Below the pieces are notes generated by a model. The model was not told the origin of the DNA, made no database searches, and worked only from the letters and a program-made list of their open reading frames with translations. From the NCBI RefSeq assembly GCF_001969265.1, contig NZ_CP019304.1, forward strand, positions 3,348,001 through 3,412,000: DNA of 64,000 bases, written 5' to 3'. Both the position numbers and the translations under genes were made by a program. This DNA is from Arthrobacter sp. QXT-31. GTDB taxonomy: Bacteria; Actinomycetota; Actinomycetes; Actinomycetales; Micrococcaceae. Below, piece by piece: positions 34,679 to 43,530 of this stretch. Within the stretch, counting starts at the first letter, position 1, and every line of letters begins with the position of its first letter.

Positions 34679-35812
34679 ATTTCACGCGCCAGGCTGGACA
34701 CACTGACAGGACTGCGGTTCATCGCCGCCATGCTCGTGGTCCTGTACCACGCGGCAGTGACGGTGGTGCCGGAGATGTACCCGCTGGTGTCCATGGGGCA
34801 GACGGGCGTGACGTTCTTTTTCCTGCTATCCGGCTTCGTGCTGGCCTGGTCCATGAAGCCAAGCACCTCCAAGCGCCAGTTCTATTGGCGGCGCGTCGCA
34901 CGAATCTGGCCTCTGCACGCGCTCACGGCGGCAGCCGCCGTCGTCCTTGCCTTCGCCGCCCAAGGTGACCAGTCCCTGCCCAAGCTCATTGCCTCGCTGC
35001 TGCTGGTGCAGGCCTGGCTCGGCGAGCAGCACTGGGTCTACGCCTACAACGGGGTGTCCTGGTCGCTCTCCTGCGAGGCCTTCTTCTATGCGGTGTTCCC
35101 ATTCCTGGCAGTACGGCTCTCACGTCTCGAACCGGGGCAGCTCCTCCGGATCGGCGCCGCGGTCTTCGCTGCCGCTGCCTCCCTCATATTCGTCCTGCTC
35201 GCCGTTGCCCCCGGCTTCGACTGGGGTGCTCTGTTCTACACGTTCCCGGCGTTCCGGATCGCGGAGTTCACCGTGGGCGTCTGTCTCGCCGTCGCCATGC
35301 GGAAAGGCTGGAGGCCCCGCTTTGGCCTGCGCGCCGGCGCGGCTGCGGCCATCGGCTCGTTCCTCCTGCTCGAGGTGGTTGACGGCATCGCGCTCTGGCA
35401 TACAGCAGGTCCGCTCTCAGGCGCGCTCTGCATTCCCGGCTTCGCCCTCCTGATCGCCGCTTATGCGGAACGAGACCGCACCGGCAGCGGCCCCACCTTC
35501 GCCAGCGCCCCCGCTATGGTGAAACTGGGCGAATGGTCTTTCGCCCTGTACCTGGTCCACGAGCTCGTGCTGCGGGGTGCCCTGGAACTGGGGCCGGAGA
35601 CCCTTACCGAGCGGGCCTTGTTCGCCCTCGTAGGAATTGCCATCTCCATCCCGCTCGCCGGCGCCCTGTACACGTTCTTTGAGCGCCCCGTTGAGGCCCG
35701 GCTCAGGAACTGGCGCTCCCTCGGCGGCCCGGGGCCGATACGCCCAGCCCGAGAAGGGCCTGCTGGGGTGTTAGAGCAAGCAGACCGTCTATACACATTG
35801 GCGGACAAGTAA
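34679..35812 (+). CDS. acyltransferase 3 family membrane protein (OafA-like), probable ATT start
   Basis: O-acetylates or acylates surface polysaccharides. About ten membrane helices, with the family opening RLDTLTGLRFIAAMLVVLYHA (catalytic-type His), QTGVTFFFLLSGFVLAWS, and YWRRVARIWPLHAL with the Arg region. The first ATG (34730) would delete half of the conserved opening. The only upstream codons between the stop at 34634 and that ATG are non-standard; ATT at 34679 has GAGGGAG nine bases before it and CTG 34661 does not. The ATT is therefore the best start. About 377 residues. A rare start or a recent ATG mutation. Confidence 0.82.
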   Translation: MSRARLDTLTGLRFIAAMLVVLYHAAVTVVPEMYPLVSMGQTGVTFFFLLSGFVLAWSMKPSTSKRQFYWRRVARIWPLHALTAAAAVVLAFAAQGDQSLPKLIASLLLVQAWLGEQHWVYAYNGVSWSLSCEAFFYAVFPFLAVRLSRLEPGQLLRIGAAVFAAAASLIFVLLAVAPGFDWGALFYTFPAFRIAEFTVGVCLAVAMRKGWRPRFGLRAGAAAAIGSFLLLEVVDGIALWHTAGPLSGALCIPGFALLIAAYAERDRTGSGPTFASAPAMVKLGEWSFALYLVHELVLRGALELGPETLTERALFALVGIAISIPLAGALYTFFERPVEARLRNWRSLGGPGPIRPAREGPAGVLEQADRLYTLADK

Positions 35813-35864
35813 GACCGGCACGGGAACATCGCCGGATCTATCTGCCCCTAAGATGGGGAGACTT

Positions 35865-36362
35865 ATGGATGGTTTCATTGACGACATCAAGTTCGCGGTG
35901 CAGCATGGCCGCTGGGTCCTCGCTCTAGCCGGCACGTTGGCCCTCCCGGACATCTGCGCCGCCATGCAGTCCGAGAACGGCCAGACCACGGGCTCGAAAT
36001 ACAAGAACTGGGTCCGCGCCCATCTGGCAGAAAAATACCCTCGGCTTGATCCCGGTGAGATGTACAAGATGCGCTGCAGCCTTCTTCATCAAGGCACATC
36101 GTCGACGGTGAAGTACAGTCGAATCATCTTTATCGGCCCTGAATCCAACCTCCAGATCCACAACGGACTCGTGAGGCACGGTGACGAATCCGTACTGATC
36201 CTCGACCTTCCAACCTTTTGCGCCGACGTAATAGCCGCCGTAAACGCGTGGCGTGATGCCGTCAAGGAAACAGCGAACTACCGCCGGAATATCAAAACGA
36301 TGATGCGTTGGAGGCCCGAAGGCATCGCCCCTTTCATTGCCGGCGGCCGGGTACTTACCTGA
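35865..36362 (+). CDS. hypothetical protein with a HEPN-like Rx4H motif
   Basis: 165 residues from ATG 35865 (GGGGAG five to six bases upstream; ATG 35853 is a poorer start). All-alpha in character: MDGFIDDIKFAVQHGRWVLALAGTLALPDICAAM, then YPRLDPGEMYKMRCSLLHQG. The R-x4-H in RCSLLHQG, in a Y..RC.L.H.G setting, is like the active-site helix of HEPN proteins, many of which are RNases of toxin and defence systems. No signal peptide. No adjacent MNT-type antitoxin. The HEPN reading is inferred from a single motif. Confidence 0.6.
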   Translation: MDGFIDDIKFAVQHGRWVLALAGTLALPDICAAMQSENGQTTGSKYKNWVRAHLAEKYPRLDPGEMYKMRCSLLHQGTSSTVKYSRIIFIGPESNLQIHNGLVRHGDESVLILDLPTFCADVIAAVNAWRDAVKETANYRRNIKTMMRWRPEGIAPFIAGGRVLT

Positions 36363-36446
36363 TCCACGAATAGGTTCCGCCCGACTGGTTATGGGGACGG
36401 ATGCGTTTCCCGGATCCAGCAGAATCAGGGCAACTACTTCTGGGGG

Positions 36447-36752
36447 ATGAAGCCATTGGGCGCGCATGCAAACGTTATTCGTAACCGTCTGGGCCGGGAC
36501 AACGCGCTCAACCTCATCCGGCTTCTGCTGGCCGTGCTTGTGATCGTGTCCCATGCCTTCCCTATCGCCGGGTTCGGAGCGGACGCCGCTTTTGGCGGCT
36601 TGGGACTCAGAAGCTTCGCGGTGGGCGGGGTCTTTGCCATTAGCTGTTACCTCATCACACAGAGCCGTTACCGCAGCGACCTCACGACGTACTCCATCGA
36701 GCGGGCCCTGCCGGTCGCGGCGCTACGGTGCAGAAACTTCCGGCCCCGGTGA
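36447..36752 (+). pseudogene. acyltransferase 3 family protein, N-terminal fragment
   Basis: About 101 codons beginning in the usual way for polysaccharide acyltransferases: RLGRDNALNLIRLLLAVLVIVSHAFPIAGFG, then GGVFAISCYLITQSRYRSDLTTY. The frame then runs into unrelated sequence (ALRCRNFRPR) and stops, so nine-tenths of the enzyme is missing. A deletion joined it to the DNA just upstream of the subtilase gene. The catalytic His is present, but the protein cannot be functional. Confidence 0.7.
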
Positions 36753-36909
36753 AAACCGGGTGGCCGGGTCGCACCTGCGTAACTATTTCGGGAAGACCGG
36801 ACCCGTTATGCCGTCCCCGAGGGCACTGCCGCTAAACTCGATCCTGAACGCGGCGGGGGCCGCGACTCATAACTGCGCCTCGGCACCAGCGGCTGGGGCG
36901 CCGTACAGG

Positions 36910-39135
36910 ATGGTCTCGATGTCACTTACGCGCCGAACACGCTTCTCTGCTGCCATCATGTCCGCCGGCATCGCCGGCCTGGTGGCATCGGCCCTCGTTG
37001 TGCCTCCCGCGTCAGCGGCCGACGGCGATCCCCACCTGCCGTCCATCCCTCGCCGGCCGTCTGTCTCCACCGCGCCCACGGACCAGTTCATCGTGAAGTT
37101 CAAGAGCACGGGCCGGTCCAGCTCTGCCCTGCGCGCCCAGTCGGTCACGCGCGCGGCCGCCAAGCTCGATGCCACCGCCAAGGACCTGCGGGCCACCGTC
37201 AACGGCGCGCGCGTGGTGCGCACCAGCAAGGAACTTGGCCAGGACGACGCCGACAAGCTGCTCGCCTCCCTCCGCGCCGATCCCGCCGTCGCCTACGCCG
37301 AACCGGACGTGAAGCTGCAGGCCAAAGCCGCGGACCCGAACGACACGTTCTTCCCCTGGCAGTGGAACCTGTCCGCGGAAACCGGCGGCATCAAGGCCAC
37401 CCGCGCCTGGGACGTCACCCAGGGCGCCGGGCAGGTGGTGGCCGTCATCGACACCGGCAAGACTGATCACGTTGACCTGAACGCCAACATGCTCCCCGGC
37501 TACGACATGATCGCCGATGACAGCGACGCCCGTGACGGCGACGGCCGGGACCCCGACGCCACGGACGAGGGCGACTGGTCCACCGCAGGCCAGTGCAGCA
37601 GTGGTTCGTTCGAAATGGCATCCTCCTGGCACGGCACCCATGTTGCCGGCATCATCGCCGCCGTCGCCAACAACGCGGAAGGCGTCGCTGGCATCGCGCC
37701 CATGGCCAAGATCCTGCCGGTCCGCGTACTGGGCCCCTGCGGCGGACAGCTTTCCGACATCGCCGACGCCATCATCTGGGCTTCCGGCGGCGCGGTGGAC
37801 GGTGTGCCGGCCAACCCCAACCCGGCCCGCGTGATCAACCTCAGCCTCGGCGGCAGCACAGACCCCGAAAACCCCGCCTGCCCGCGAACCTTCCAGGACG
37901 CCATCGACGCCGCCACCGCCCGGGGCTCGGTGGTGGTTGCGGCCGCCGGCAACGAGATGGCGGACGCCTCCACCTCCAGCCCGGCTAACTGCGACAACGT
38001 CATCGCCGTCGCAGCCAGCGGCCGCACCGGCGCCCTGGCGCCCTACTCCAACTTCGGATCCGCCGTCGACATCACCGCCCCCGGCGGCGACATGAGGCCC
38101 ACCAGCGTCATCGACCCGGACAGCGGCGTCCCCAACGGCATCCTCTCCACCCTGAACGACGGCGACCAGACCGCCGGGCGGGAAGCCTACTTCTTCGCCG
38201 AAGGCACCTCCGCCGCGGCACCGCACGTCTCCGGCGCGGCCGCGCTGCTGATGGCCCAGATGGGCCCGACGGCGACCCCCGCCGCCGTCGAAGCCCGCCT
38301 TAAGCGCACCGCACGGCCCATGCCCGACGACTGCCCGCAGGGCTGCGGCACCGGCCGGCTGGACGCCGCCACCGCCGTGCTGCACATGACCGCGGTCCTC
38401 GCCGCAGGGGACTTCACCGGTGACGGCAAGGCCGACATCCTGGCCCGCGAAAACTCCGGCTTCCTGTGGCTCTACCCGGGCAACGGTGCCGGCGGCTGGC
38501 TGGCCCGGAAGCAGGTGGGCTCCGGCTGGAACGGTTTGACGTCCCTCGTGGCCCCAGGTGACTTCAACGGCGACCGGCGCGCGGACGTTCTGGCCCGCGA
38601 CGCCTCGGGCGCGATGTGGCTGTACCCGGGCAACGGCACAGGCGGCTGGCTGGCCCGCAAGCAGGTGGGCTCCGGCTGGAACGGGTTCACCGCCATCGTG
38701 GGCGCGGGCGACCTCAACGGCGACGGCAAGGCCGACGTGCTGGCCCGCGACAGCACCGGCGTCCTCTGGCTCTACCCCGGCAACGGGCGGGGCGGCTGGC
38801 TGACCCGGAGCAAGGTGGGCTCGGGCTGGAACGCGATGACCGCCATCGTGGGCCCCGGCGACCTGACCGGGGACCGCAAGGCCGACCTCCTGGCACGCAA
38901 CGCCGACGGCGTCCTGTTTCGCTACTCCGGCAACGGCCGCGGCGGCTTCGGCAGCAGCGTCCGGCTGGGATCCGGCTGGAACTCCATGACCACCATCACT
39001 GGCCGCGGCGACTACAGCGGCGACGCCCGGACGGACATCCTGTCCGTGGACATCAACGGCACGCTGTGGCTCTACCGCGGCAACGGCCTGGGCGGCTTCT
39101 CCGCTGCCACGCAAGCCGGCACCAACTGGGACTAA
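36910..39135 (+). CDS. secreted S8 family (subtilisin-like) serine protease with C-terminal FG-GAP/VCBS repeats
   Basis: 741 residues. Signal peptide (LTRRTRFSAAIMSAGIAGLVASALVVPPASA), inhibitor-I9-like propeptide (QFIVKFKS..DPAVAYAEPD), and an S8 catalytic domain with Asp in VVAVIDTG, His in WHGTHVAGIIAA and Ser in EGTSAAAPHVSGAAALL. The last 240 residues are five to six copies of a roughly 46-residue FG-GAP/VCBS unit (GDFTGDGKADILAR..LWLYPGNG..GGW..R..VGSGWN), expected to form a propeller with calcium sites. ATG 36910 or 36919 are both possible. The same repeat forms the C-terminus of the protein at 44885-46360. Confidence 0.92.
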   Translation: MVSMSLTRRTRFSAAIMSAGIAGLVASALVVPPASAADGDPHLPSIPRRPSVSTAPTDQFIVKFKSTGRSSSALRAQSVTRAAAKLDATAKDLRATVNGARVVRTSKELGQDDADKLLASLRADPAVAYAEPDVKLQAKAADPNDTFFPWQWNLSAETGGIKATRAWDVTQGAGQVVAVIDTGKTDHVDLNANMLPGYDMIADDSDARDGDGRDPDATDEGDWSTAGQCSSGSFEMASSWHGTHVAGIIAAVANNAEGVAGIAPMAKILPVRVLGPCGGQLSDIADAIIWASGGAVDGVPANPNPARVINLSLGGSTDPENPACPRTFQDAIDAATARGSVVVAAAGNEMADASTSSPANCDNVIAVAASGRTGALAPYSNFGSAVDITAPGGDMRPTSVIDPDSGVPNGILSTLNDGDQTAGREAYFFAEGTSAAAPHVSGAAALLMAQMGPTATPAAVEARLKRTARPMPDDCPQGCGTGRLDAATAVLHMTAVLAAGDFTGDGKADILARENSGFLWLYPGNGAGGWLARKQVGSGWNGLTSLVAPGDFNGDRRADVLARDASGAMWLYPGNGTGGWLARKQVGSGWNGFTAIVGAGDLNGDGKADVLARDSTGVLWLYPGNGRGGWLTRSKVGSGWNAMTAIVGPGDLTGDRKADLLARNADGVLFRYSGNGRGGFGSSVRLGSGWNSMTTITGRGDYSGDARTDILSVDINGTLWLYRGNGLGGFSAATQAGTNWD

Positions 39136-39147
39136 AACCCCCACCAA

Positions 39148-39170
39148 GCGCGAACGTACACTTGTGGCCC
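39148..39170. repeat. half copy of a palindromic repeat
   Basis: GCGCGAACGTACACTTGTGG.. just after the protease gene matches, with two changes, the right arm of the long hairpin at 44828-44875. No left arm is present, so it cannot fold as that hairpin does. Confidence 0.55.
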
Positions 39171-39303
39171 TCGCGCACTTGCCGCGTGTGCCCGCCGATC
39201 CGCAAAAAAGTGAAAAGGGAGTATATTAGCACTGGCAGATGCCCTTCTGTAATGCATTCAGAGTATTAATTTCAGAATGCGGAATTAGGGAAGTGAGGAT
39301 TCC

Positions 39304-40773
39304 ATGGCTCACACAATTCCCCCGGGTGCCAGTACGCGCCTGTACAACGAAGACCTCGCGCCGGCCGAACACCGCACATGGGGTTTCTATTCGCTGTTTG
39401 CGATGTGGATGTCCGACATCCACTCGCTGGGCGGCTACACCTTCGCGGCCGGCCTCTTCGCGTTGGGTCTCGGGGCCTGGCAGGTTTTCCTGGCACTCGT
39501 TGTGGGAATCATCCTCGTTTTCTTCCTGATGAATTTCTCCGGCTACGCAGGCCAGAAGACCGGCGTCCCCTACCCGGTGCTCGCCCGGATCTCGTTCGGA
39601 ACGTTCGGAGCCAACCTCCCGGCCCTCCTCCGTGCCCTCGTCGCCATCGCCTGGTACGGCATCCAGACCTGGCTCGCCTCCCGGGCGGTCATCATCATCG
39701 CGCTGAAGATCTGGCCCGAGCTCGAGGGGCTGACCCGGAACAACTTCCTGGGTGAATCCACCCTCGGCTGGCTCGCGTTCCTGCTGATGTGGTCGCTGCA
39801 GCTGCTGCTGCTTCGGAACGGCATGGAGACGATCCGGAGATTCCAGGACTGGGCCGGCCCGGCCGTGTGGGCGGTGATGGGCCTCCTGGTCATCTACATT
39901 CTGGTCAATGCGGGCTGGAACCTGTCCCTGGACCTGCCGGGTGGAACTGCACAATGGGGCACCACGCACGCCTTCTTTGCCGCCGTCGCGCTGACCGTGA
40001 CCTACTTCTCCACCCTGATGCTGAACTTCTGCGACTTCTCCCGCTTCGCCCCGACCCGCAAGGCGGTCCGCACGGCGAACCTGTGGGGGCTGCCCGTGAA
40101 CTTCATCGCCTTCTCCGTGGTCTCCGTGGTGGTCACGGCCGGAACCTTCCAGCTCTACGGGGAGTACATCTACGACCCAGTGGAAATCGTCGGGCGGATC
40201 GGCAGCATCTGGGCCCTGCTGCTCGGCGCCGTGACCTTCGCTGTTGCGACGCTGGGAATCAACGTCGTGGCAAACTTCGTCTCACCGGCCTACGACCTGG
40301 CGAACGTCTGGCCATCCAAGATCGACTTCAAGCGGGGCGGCCTGATCGCCGCGACGATCGCCCTCCTGATTACGCCCTGGAACCTCTTCAACAGCCCTGT
40401 GGTGATCAACCTGTTCCTTGGCGGCCTGGGTGCGCTGCTCGGCCCGCTGTTCGGAATCATCATGGTGGACTACTACGTGCTCCGCAAACAGCACGTGCTG
40501 GTGCCGGACCTCTTCATTGAGCAGGGCTACTACACCTATACGGGCGGCTGGAACCGCAAGGCCGACATTTCATTCATCGTCTCCGCCGTGCCCGCAGTGG
40601 TCATTGCGCTCGTCCCCGTCTTTGGCGCCCTCTCGGCCTTCTCATGGTTCATCGGAGCTGCCCTTGCGGCCGTGGTGCACTACGCCCTCTCGCGCAACGA
40701 TACGACGCTTGCTGCCTCCGTCAGGGCGGCAACCGAGGCGGAAATCGCCGAGGACGCGGAGTCCAAACGCTGA
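39304..40773 (+). CDS. NCS1 family nucleobase/allantoin:cation symporter
   Basis: 489 residues with about twelve membrane helices. Family features are the opening LAPAEHRTWGFYSLFAMWMSDIHSLGGYTFAAGLF and PYPVLARISFGTFGANLPALLRA..WYGIQTWLASRAV. Substrates of NCS1 proteins include uracil, cytosine, allantoin and hydantoins; the substrate here is not decided. The mid-helix NFCDFSRFAPT and FVSPAYDLANVWP are also typical. It starts at ATG 39304 (AGTGAGGATTCC upstream). No catabolic genes adjoin it. Confidence 0.9.
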   Translation: MAHTIPPGASTRLYNEDLAPAEHRTWGFYSLFAMWMSDIHSLGGYTFAAGLFALGLGAWQVFLALVVGIILVFFLMNFSGYAGQKTGVPYPVLARISFGTFGANLPALLRALVAIAWYGIQTWLASRAVIIIALKIWPELEGLTRNNFLGESTLGWLAFLLMWSLQLLLLRNGMETIRRFQDWAGPAVWAVMGLLVIYILVNAGWNLSLDLPGGTAQWGTTHAFFAAVALTVTYFSTLMLNFCDFSRFAPTRKAVRTANLWGLPVNFIAFSVVSVVVTAGTFQLYGEYIYDPVEIVGRIGSIWALLLGAVTFAVATLGINVVANFVSPAYDLANVWPSKIDFKRGGLIAATIALLITPWNLFNSPVVINLFLGGLGALLGPLFGIIMVDYYVLRKQHVLVPDLFIEQGYYTYTGGWNRKADISFIVSAVPAVVIALVPVFGALSAFSWFIGAALAAVVHYALSRNDTTLAASVRAATEAEIAEDAESKR

Positions 40774-41443
40774 AGTCCGTTCAGATTGCGACTCCATGCA
40801 TTCGGTCACCTTCTTATGGATAGGTGACGTGGCTTAAATGTGCGGCCAGTTGCCGGTGAATGTCGCCATACCGGCTGGTCAGTGCGTATGCGCGCAACCA
40901 AGTAATAGGTGAGGCCGAAAAACGAGTACTTAATGGGGGTGCGAGCTAGTTGCACTTCACCTAGGGTAGGTAAATCTCAAGTCCTCTAGTCACAGGGGCG
41001 AAGTAGCGGCAAGGCCAGCTGGGGGAGCCTCGGTGCGGATAAGAGAAGTACGGGATCTGCACCCTTTTCCTGTCCTTACACGTCTACCTGCGCGCTGAAG
41101 CGCAGTCACAATCAAAGCAAAAGAATGAAAAATCCGAACTTATGACGCTCGGATAGTCGCTTTCCAGTCTATTTGACGCGCCTGGAAAGCGCCGGCGAAG
41201 AGCTCTGGTGGGCTGACGCCGGATTAGGCCGTTGGCCATGGGAAATCCATCCGAGCGCTGTAATCGCGCACCCCTGCGCCTTCGTCGCGCTTGGATAACC
41301 TGGTCGTTTGTTCTCCGTCCGGGCCCTTCGGAGCGAATAGGGGTGAACGCAGGGCTGTTTCCCATGGAATTCACATTTTTGAGTATCAAAGTGCAAATGG
41401 AAGTAACTAGGGCATATGTGCCCGCCTGGGATTGGGAGAAATC
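40774..41443. other. 670-bp region with no supported gene
   Basis: Lower GC than the flanks. Short frames exist, including one ending by 4-bp overlap with the small gene at 41444, but their sequences are not protein-like. An imperfect inverted pair, CATGGGAAA near 41238 and TTTCCCATG near 41360, is too far apart to call. No RNA gene recognised. Confidence 0.4.
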
Positions 41444-41536
41444 ATGAGCACAAAGTGGGGTTTCGTTGGGATCGTGGCTGTTTTTGCCGTAGTGACAGTG
41501 ATCTGCGCGGGGTTGTACCTGCTGGCGATTTTATGA
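41444..41536 (+). CDS. small hydrophobic peptide, 30 residues
   Basis: ATG with GGGAGA seven bases upstream. Product: MSTKWGFVGIVAVFAVVTVI then CAGLYLLAIL, essentially one transmembrane helix. Such tiny helices often accompany a larger membrane complex or act as toxins, but no partner is evident. It stands alone between the permease and the lipoprotein gene. Confidence 0.5.
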   Translation: MSTKWGFVGIVAVFAVVTVICAGLYLLAIL

Positions 41537-41628
41537 TCCCCGCAGTCGAGAGCAGTGTCTGCTGACACCTCACAGCTGCTCCAATAGCTGGCAAGGGGAC
41601 GCGAGTGGCCGCCGGCTACACGCGCGGC

Positions 41629-42333
41629 TCAGCCATTCGTACCGTCCGGATCGGGGCTCCCGCCGCGGTTCCGCGCTTCGTCCGACCCGCCGTCGCCACG
41701 ACCTGCCTCATGATCTCCGTGGCAGGAGTGGTTTCCGTGATGTTCGGCGTGACCGCACTCGACACCAGCCGTCGGGGGATCTGTAGGCACGGGATCCACC
41801 TGCCTGAAGCCGGGGTCGACAGCCGGTGGTGTCTTGGTTGGAACCGGGGCCGCACCCTTCTTGGCCGCGGCATCCTCGGCTGCCTTCTTAGCTTCCGCGG
41901 CTTTTTTGGCAGCGGCGGCCTTCTTGGCTTCGGCGGCTTTGGCTGCCTTCTTAGCTTGGGCCGCTTCGGCGGCCTCCCTGGCCGCTTCGGCCTTCCCGGC
42001 TGCTGCTGCCTTGGCCGCGGTTGCCGCTTTGGCAGCCGCAGCCGCTTTGGCTGCCGCAGCCTCAACGGCCGCTGCCTTGGCGTCAGCCTGGGCGTCTTCA
42101 GCCGCCTTCGCCTCGGCGCTCTTTACGGCCTCGGCAGCATTCCACTGGGAAACCCCGATTTCCGGCCCCTCGGTGGAGCCCGCCCCGGTGCTGTAGCTGC
42201 TGCCGCCGGTGCCGGCGGCCGTGGAGCCTGCAGGCTGGGGGTATGACGCCGGGTCGGCGGTACCTGCCTCACATGCCGAGGTGGCAAGCAGAACCGAGAG
42301 CATGGCAACGGACAGCAGACATTTCCTGCGCAT
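41629..42333 (-). CDS. lipoprotein with Ala/Lys-rich helical region
   Basis: 234 residues from ATG 42333. Lipoprotein signal peptide with lipobox LLATSAC, a Gly/Ser/Thr linker, then about 110 residues of Ala/Lys/Glu repeats (AKAAEAKKAAAAKKAAE) that should be a long charged helix, like TolA or histone-like linkers. The C-terminus after PPTAGVECG is His/Gly/Asp-rich and reads more like protein in another frame (SSAVTPNITETTPATE), so a frameshift near 41720 is possible. A longer frame to 42549 has no start signal. Function unknown; perhaps wall-spanning. Confidence 0.6.
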   Translation of the reverse strand: MRRKCLLSVAMLSVLLATSACEAGTADPASYPQPAGSTAAGTGGSSYSTGAGSTEGPEIGVSQWNAAEAVKSAEAKAAEDAQADAKAAAVEAAAAKAAAAAKAATAAKAAAAGKAEAAREAAEAAQAKKAAKAAEAKKAAAAKKAAEAKKAAEDAAAKKGAAPVPTKTPPAVDPGFRQVDPVPTDPPTAGVECGHAEHHGNHSCHGDHEAGRGDGGSDEARNRGGSPDPDGTNG

Positions 42334-42539
42334 GAGAACAAAATCCTCTTCGGGGGTGCGAAACGGGCAGGCCGCCGGGAAACGAGTCCTGCCCGAAAGT
42401 TGGGCGCGGTCTGAGGCAAAGCAAAGGCCGCTGCCCCCTGGGGACTTACCACACGAACGGGGACCCTGACTGTTCTGTCGGGCGTGTGTGCCAACCGGTG
42501 ACACAAACGTTACATTGACCCGAAGCGACAGGCCAATTG

Positions 42540-43391
42540 TGTGATCCACGGCTATACAACCAGGCGATGCTCGACGCCGTCGCCCGTTCCGGCATGAGTG
42601 TCACCGAGAACATGGCCAAGCAGACTGACGCCTACGGGCGGAACGTCTACAGCCAGGGCCAGCTCCAGGCCAACCTGGTCGACACGTTCAACAAGACGAA
42701 GACCGCGGCCGGCCAGTTCGGCATCACCGGCACCGCCGCCGACAACCTTGCCCGCGATATCCTCGGCATCCCGCGCGGCGTGGATATCAAGTCGTGGATG
42801 AGCGACTACGCCAAGCGCATGGCCGAACAGACTCTCGGTGCCATGAACGCCGTGGACGGCAAGACGGTGAACACCTACGTGAACCACCACGAGACGACGT
42901 TCATCCGGGTCGAACGGTCCGAGTCGGTACACAACTCCACCGGTGCCGCCGCTGGCCGCTCCGGTGCGCGCACCGGGTTCTGGACCGGCGGTGCCGTGCG
43001 CCACTTCGACGGCGGCGGGTTCAACGGTCCGGTCTTCGGCCCGGGCACCGGCACCTCCGACTCGATCTTCGCCGCCCTGTCGAACGGTGAGTTCGTCATG
43101 AAGGCCGCCGCCGTGAACCACTACGGCCTGCCGCTGATGGAGGCCCTGAACTCCGGCACGGTCCCGTCCGGCATGGCGCATGCCCCGGCCACCTCCAACG
43201 GCTACGCCGGCTCTGCCGGTACGGCCGGTACGGCACTGCGCCCTGTCATCAACGTCACCGTGGAGGTCCCCGGCATGTCCGAACGGTTCACCGCGAAGAT
43301 ACGCGACGTGTCCACCCAGACGATCAGTTCCGCGCTCCAGGAGCTGTCGAACGGCCGCAACTCGTCCCAGAAGGGTGTGTACATCTCGTGA
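42540..43391 (+). pseudogene. phage tail tape-measure protein, C-terminal remnant
   Basis: About 283 codons with no proper start (the frame opens at a TTG with no ribosome site). Content typical of the end of actinophage tape-measure proteins: NLVDTFNKTKTAAGQFGITG, ARDILGIPRGVDIKSW, then FWTGGAVRHFDGGGFNGPVF, GTGTSDSIFAALSNGEFVMKAAAVNHYG and INVTVEVPGMSERF. The C-terminus is intact. No other tail genes adjoin it, so it is an isolated piece of a lost prophage. Confidence 0.75.
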
Positions 43392-43530
43392 GACATGGCA
43401 GCGTCATTAGGCGGTCCGCTGCCTTCACAGGCTCCGCACAGCACCGGGACAGAACGGCCAAAGCCCGGCTGGACAGGATGAGGGGGAAAGCTCCGGTAAC
43501 CGACGGAGCGTTACCCCTGAGGAGCCACCC

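Noticed and set aside
37012..39147. 711-codon antisense frame opposite the subtilase gene
   Set aside because: Shadow of the GC-rich repeat region; Gly/Val/Ala-rich with no family motif.
41232..41447. 71-codon frame ending by 4-bp overlap with the 30-residue peptide gene
   Set aside because: No ribosome site and no protein-like pattern; the overlap is probably chance.
41605..42246. Plus-strand frame rich in Gly/Leu/Phe opposite the lipoprotein gene
   Set aside because: It is the reverse reading of the Ala/Lys codon repeats and looks like a false membrane protein.
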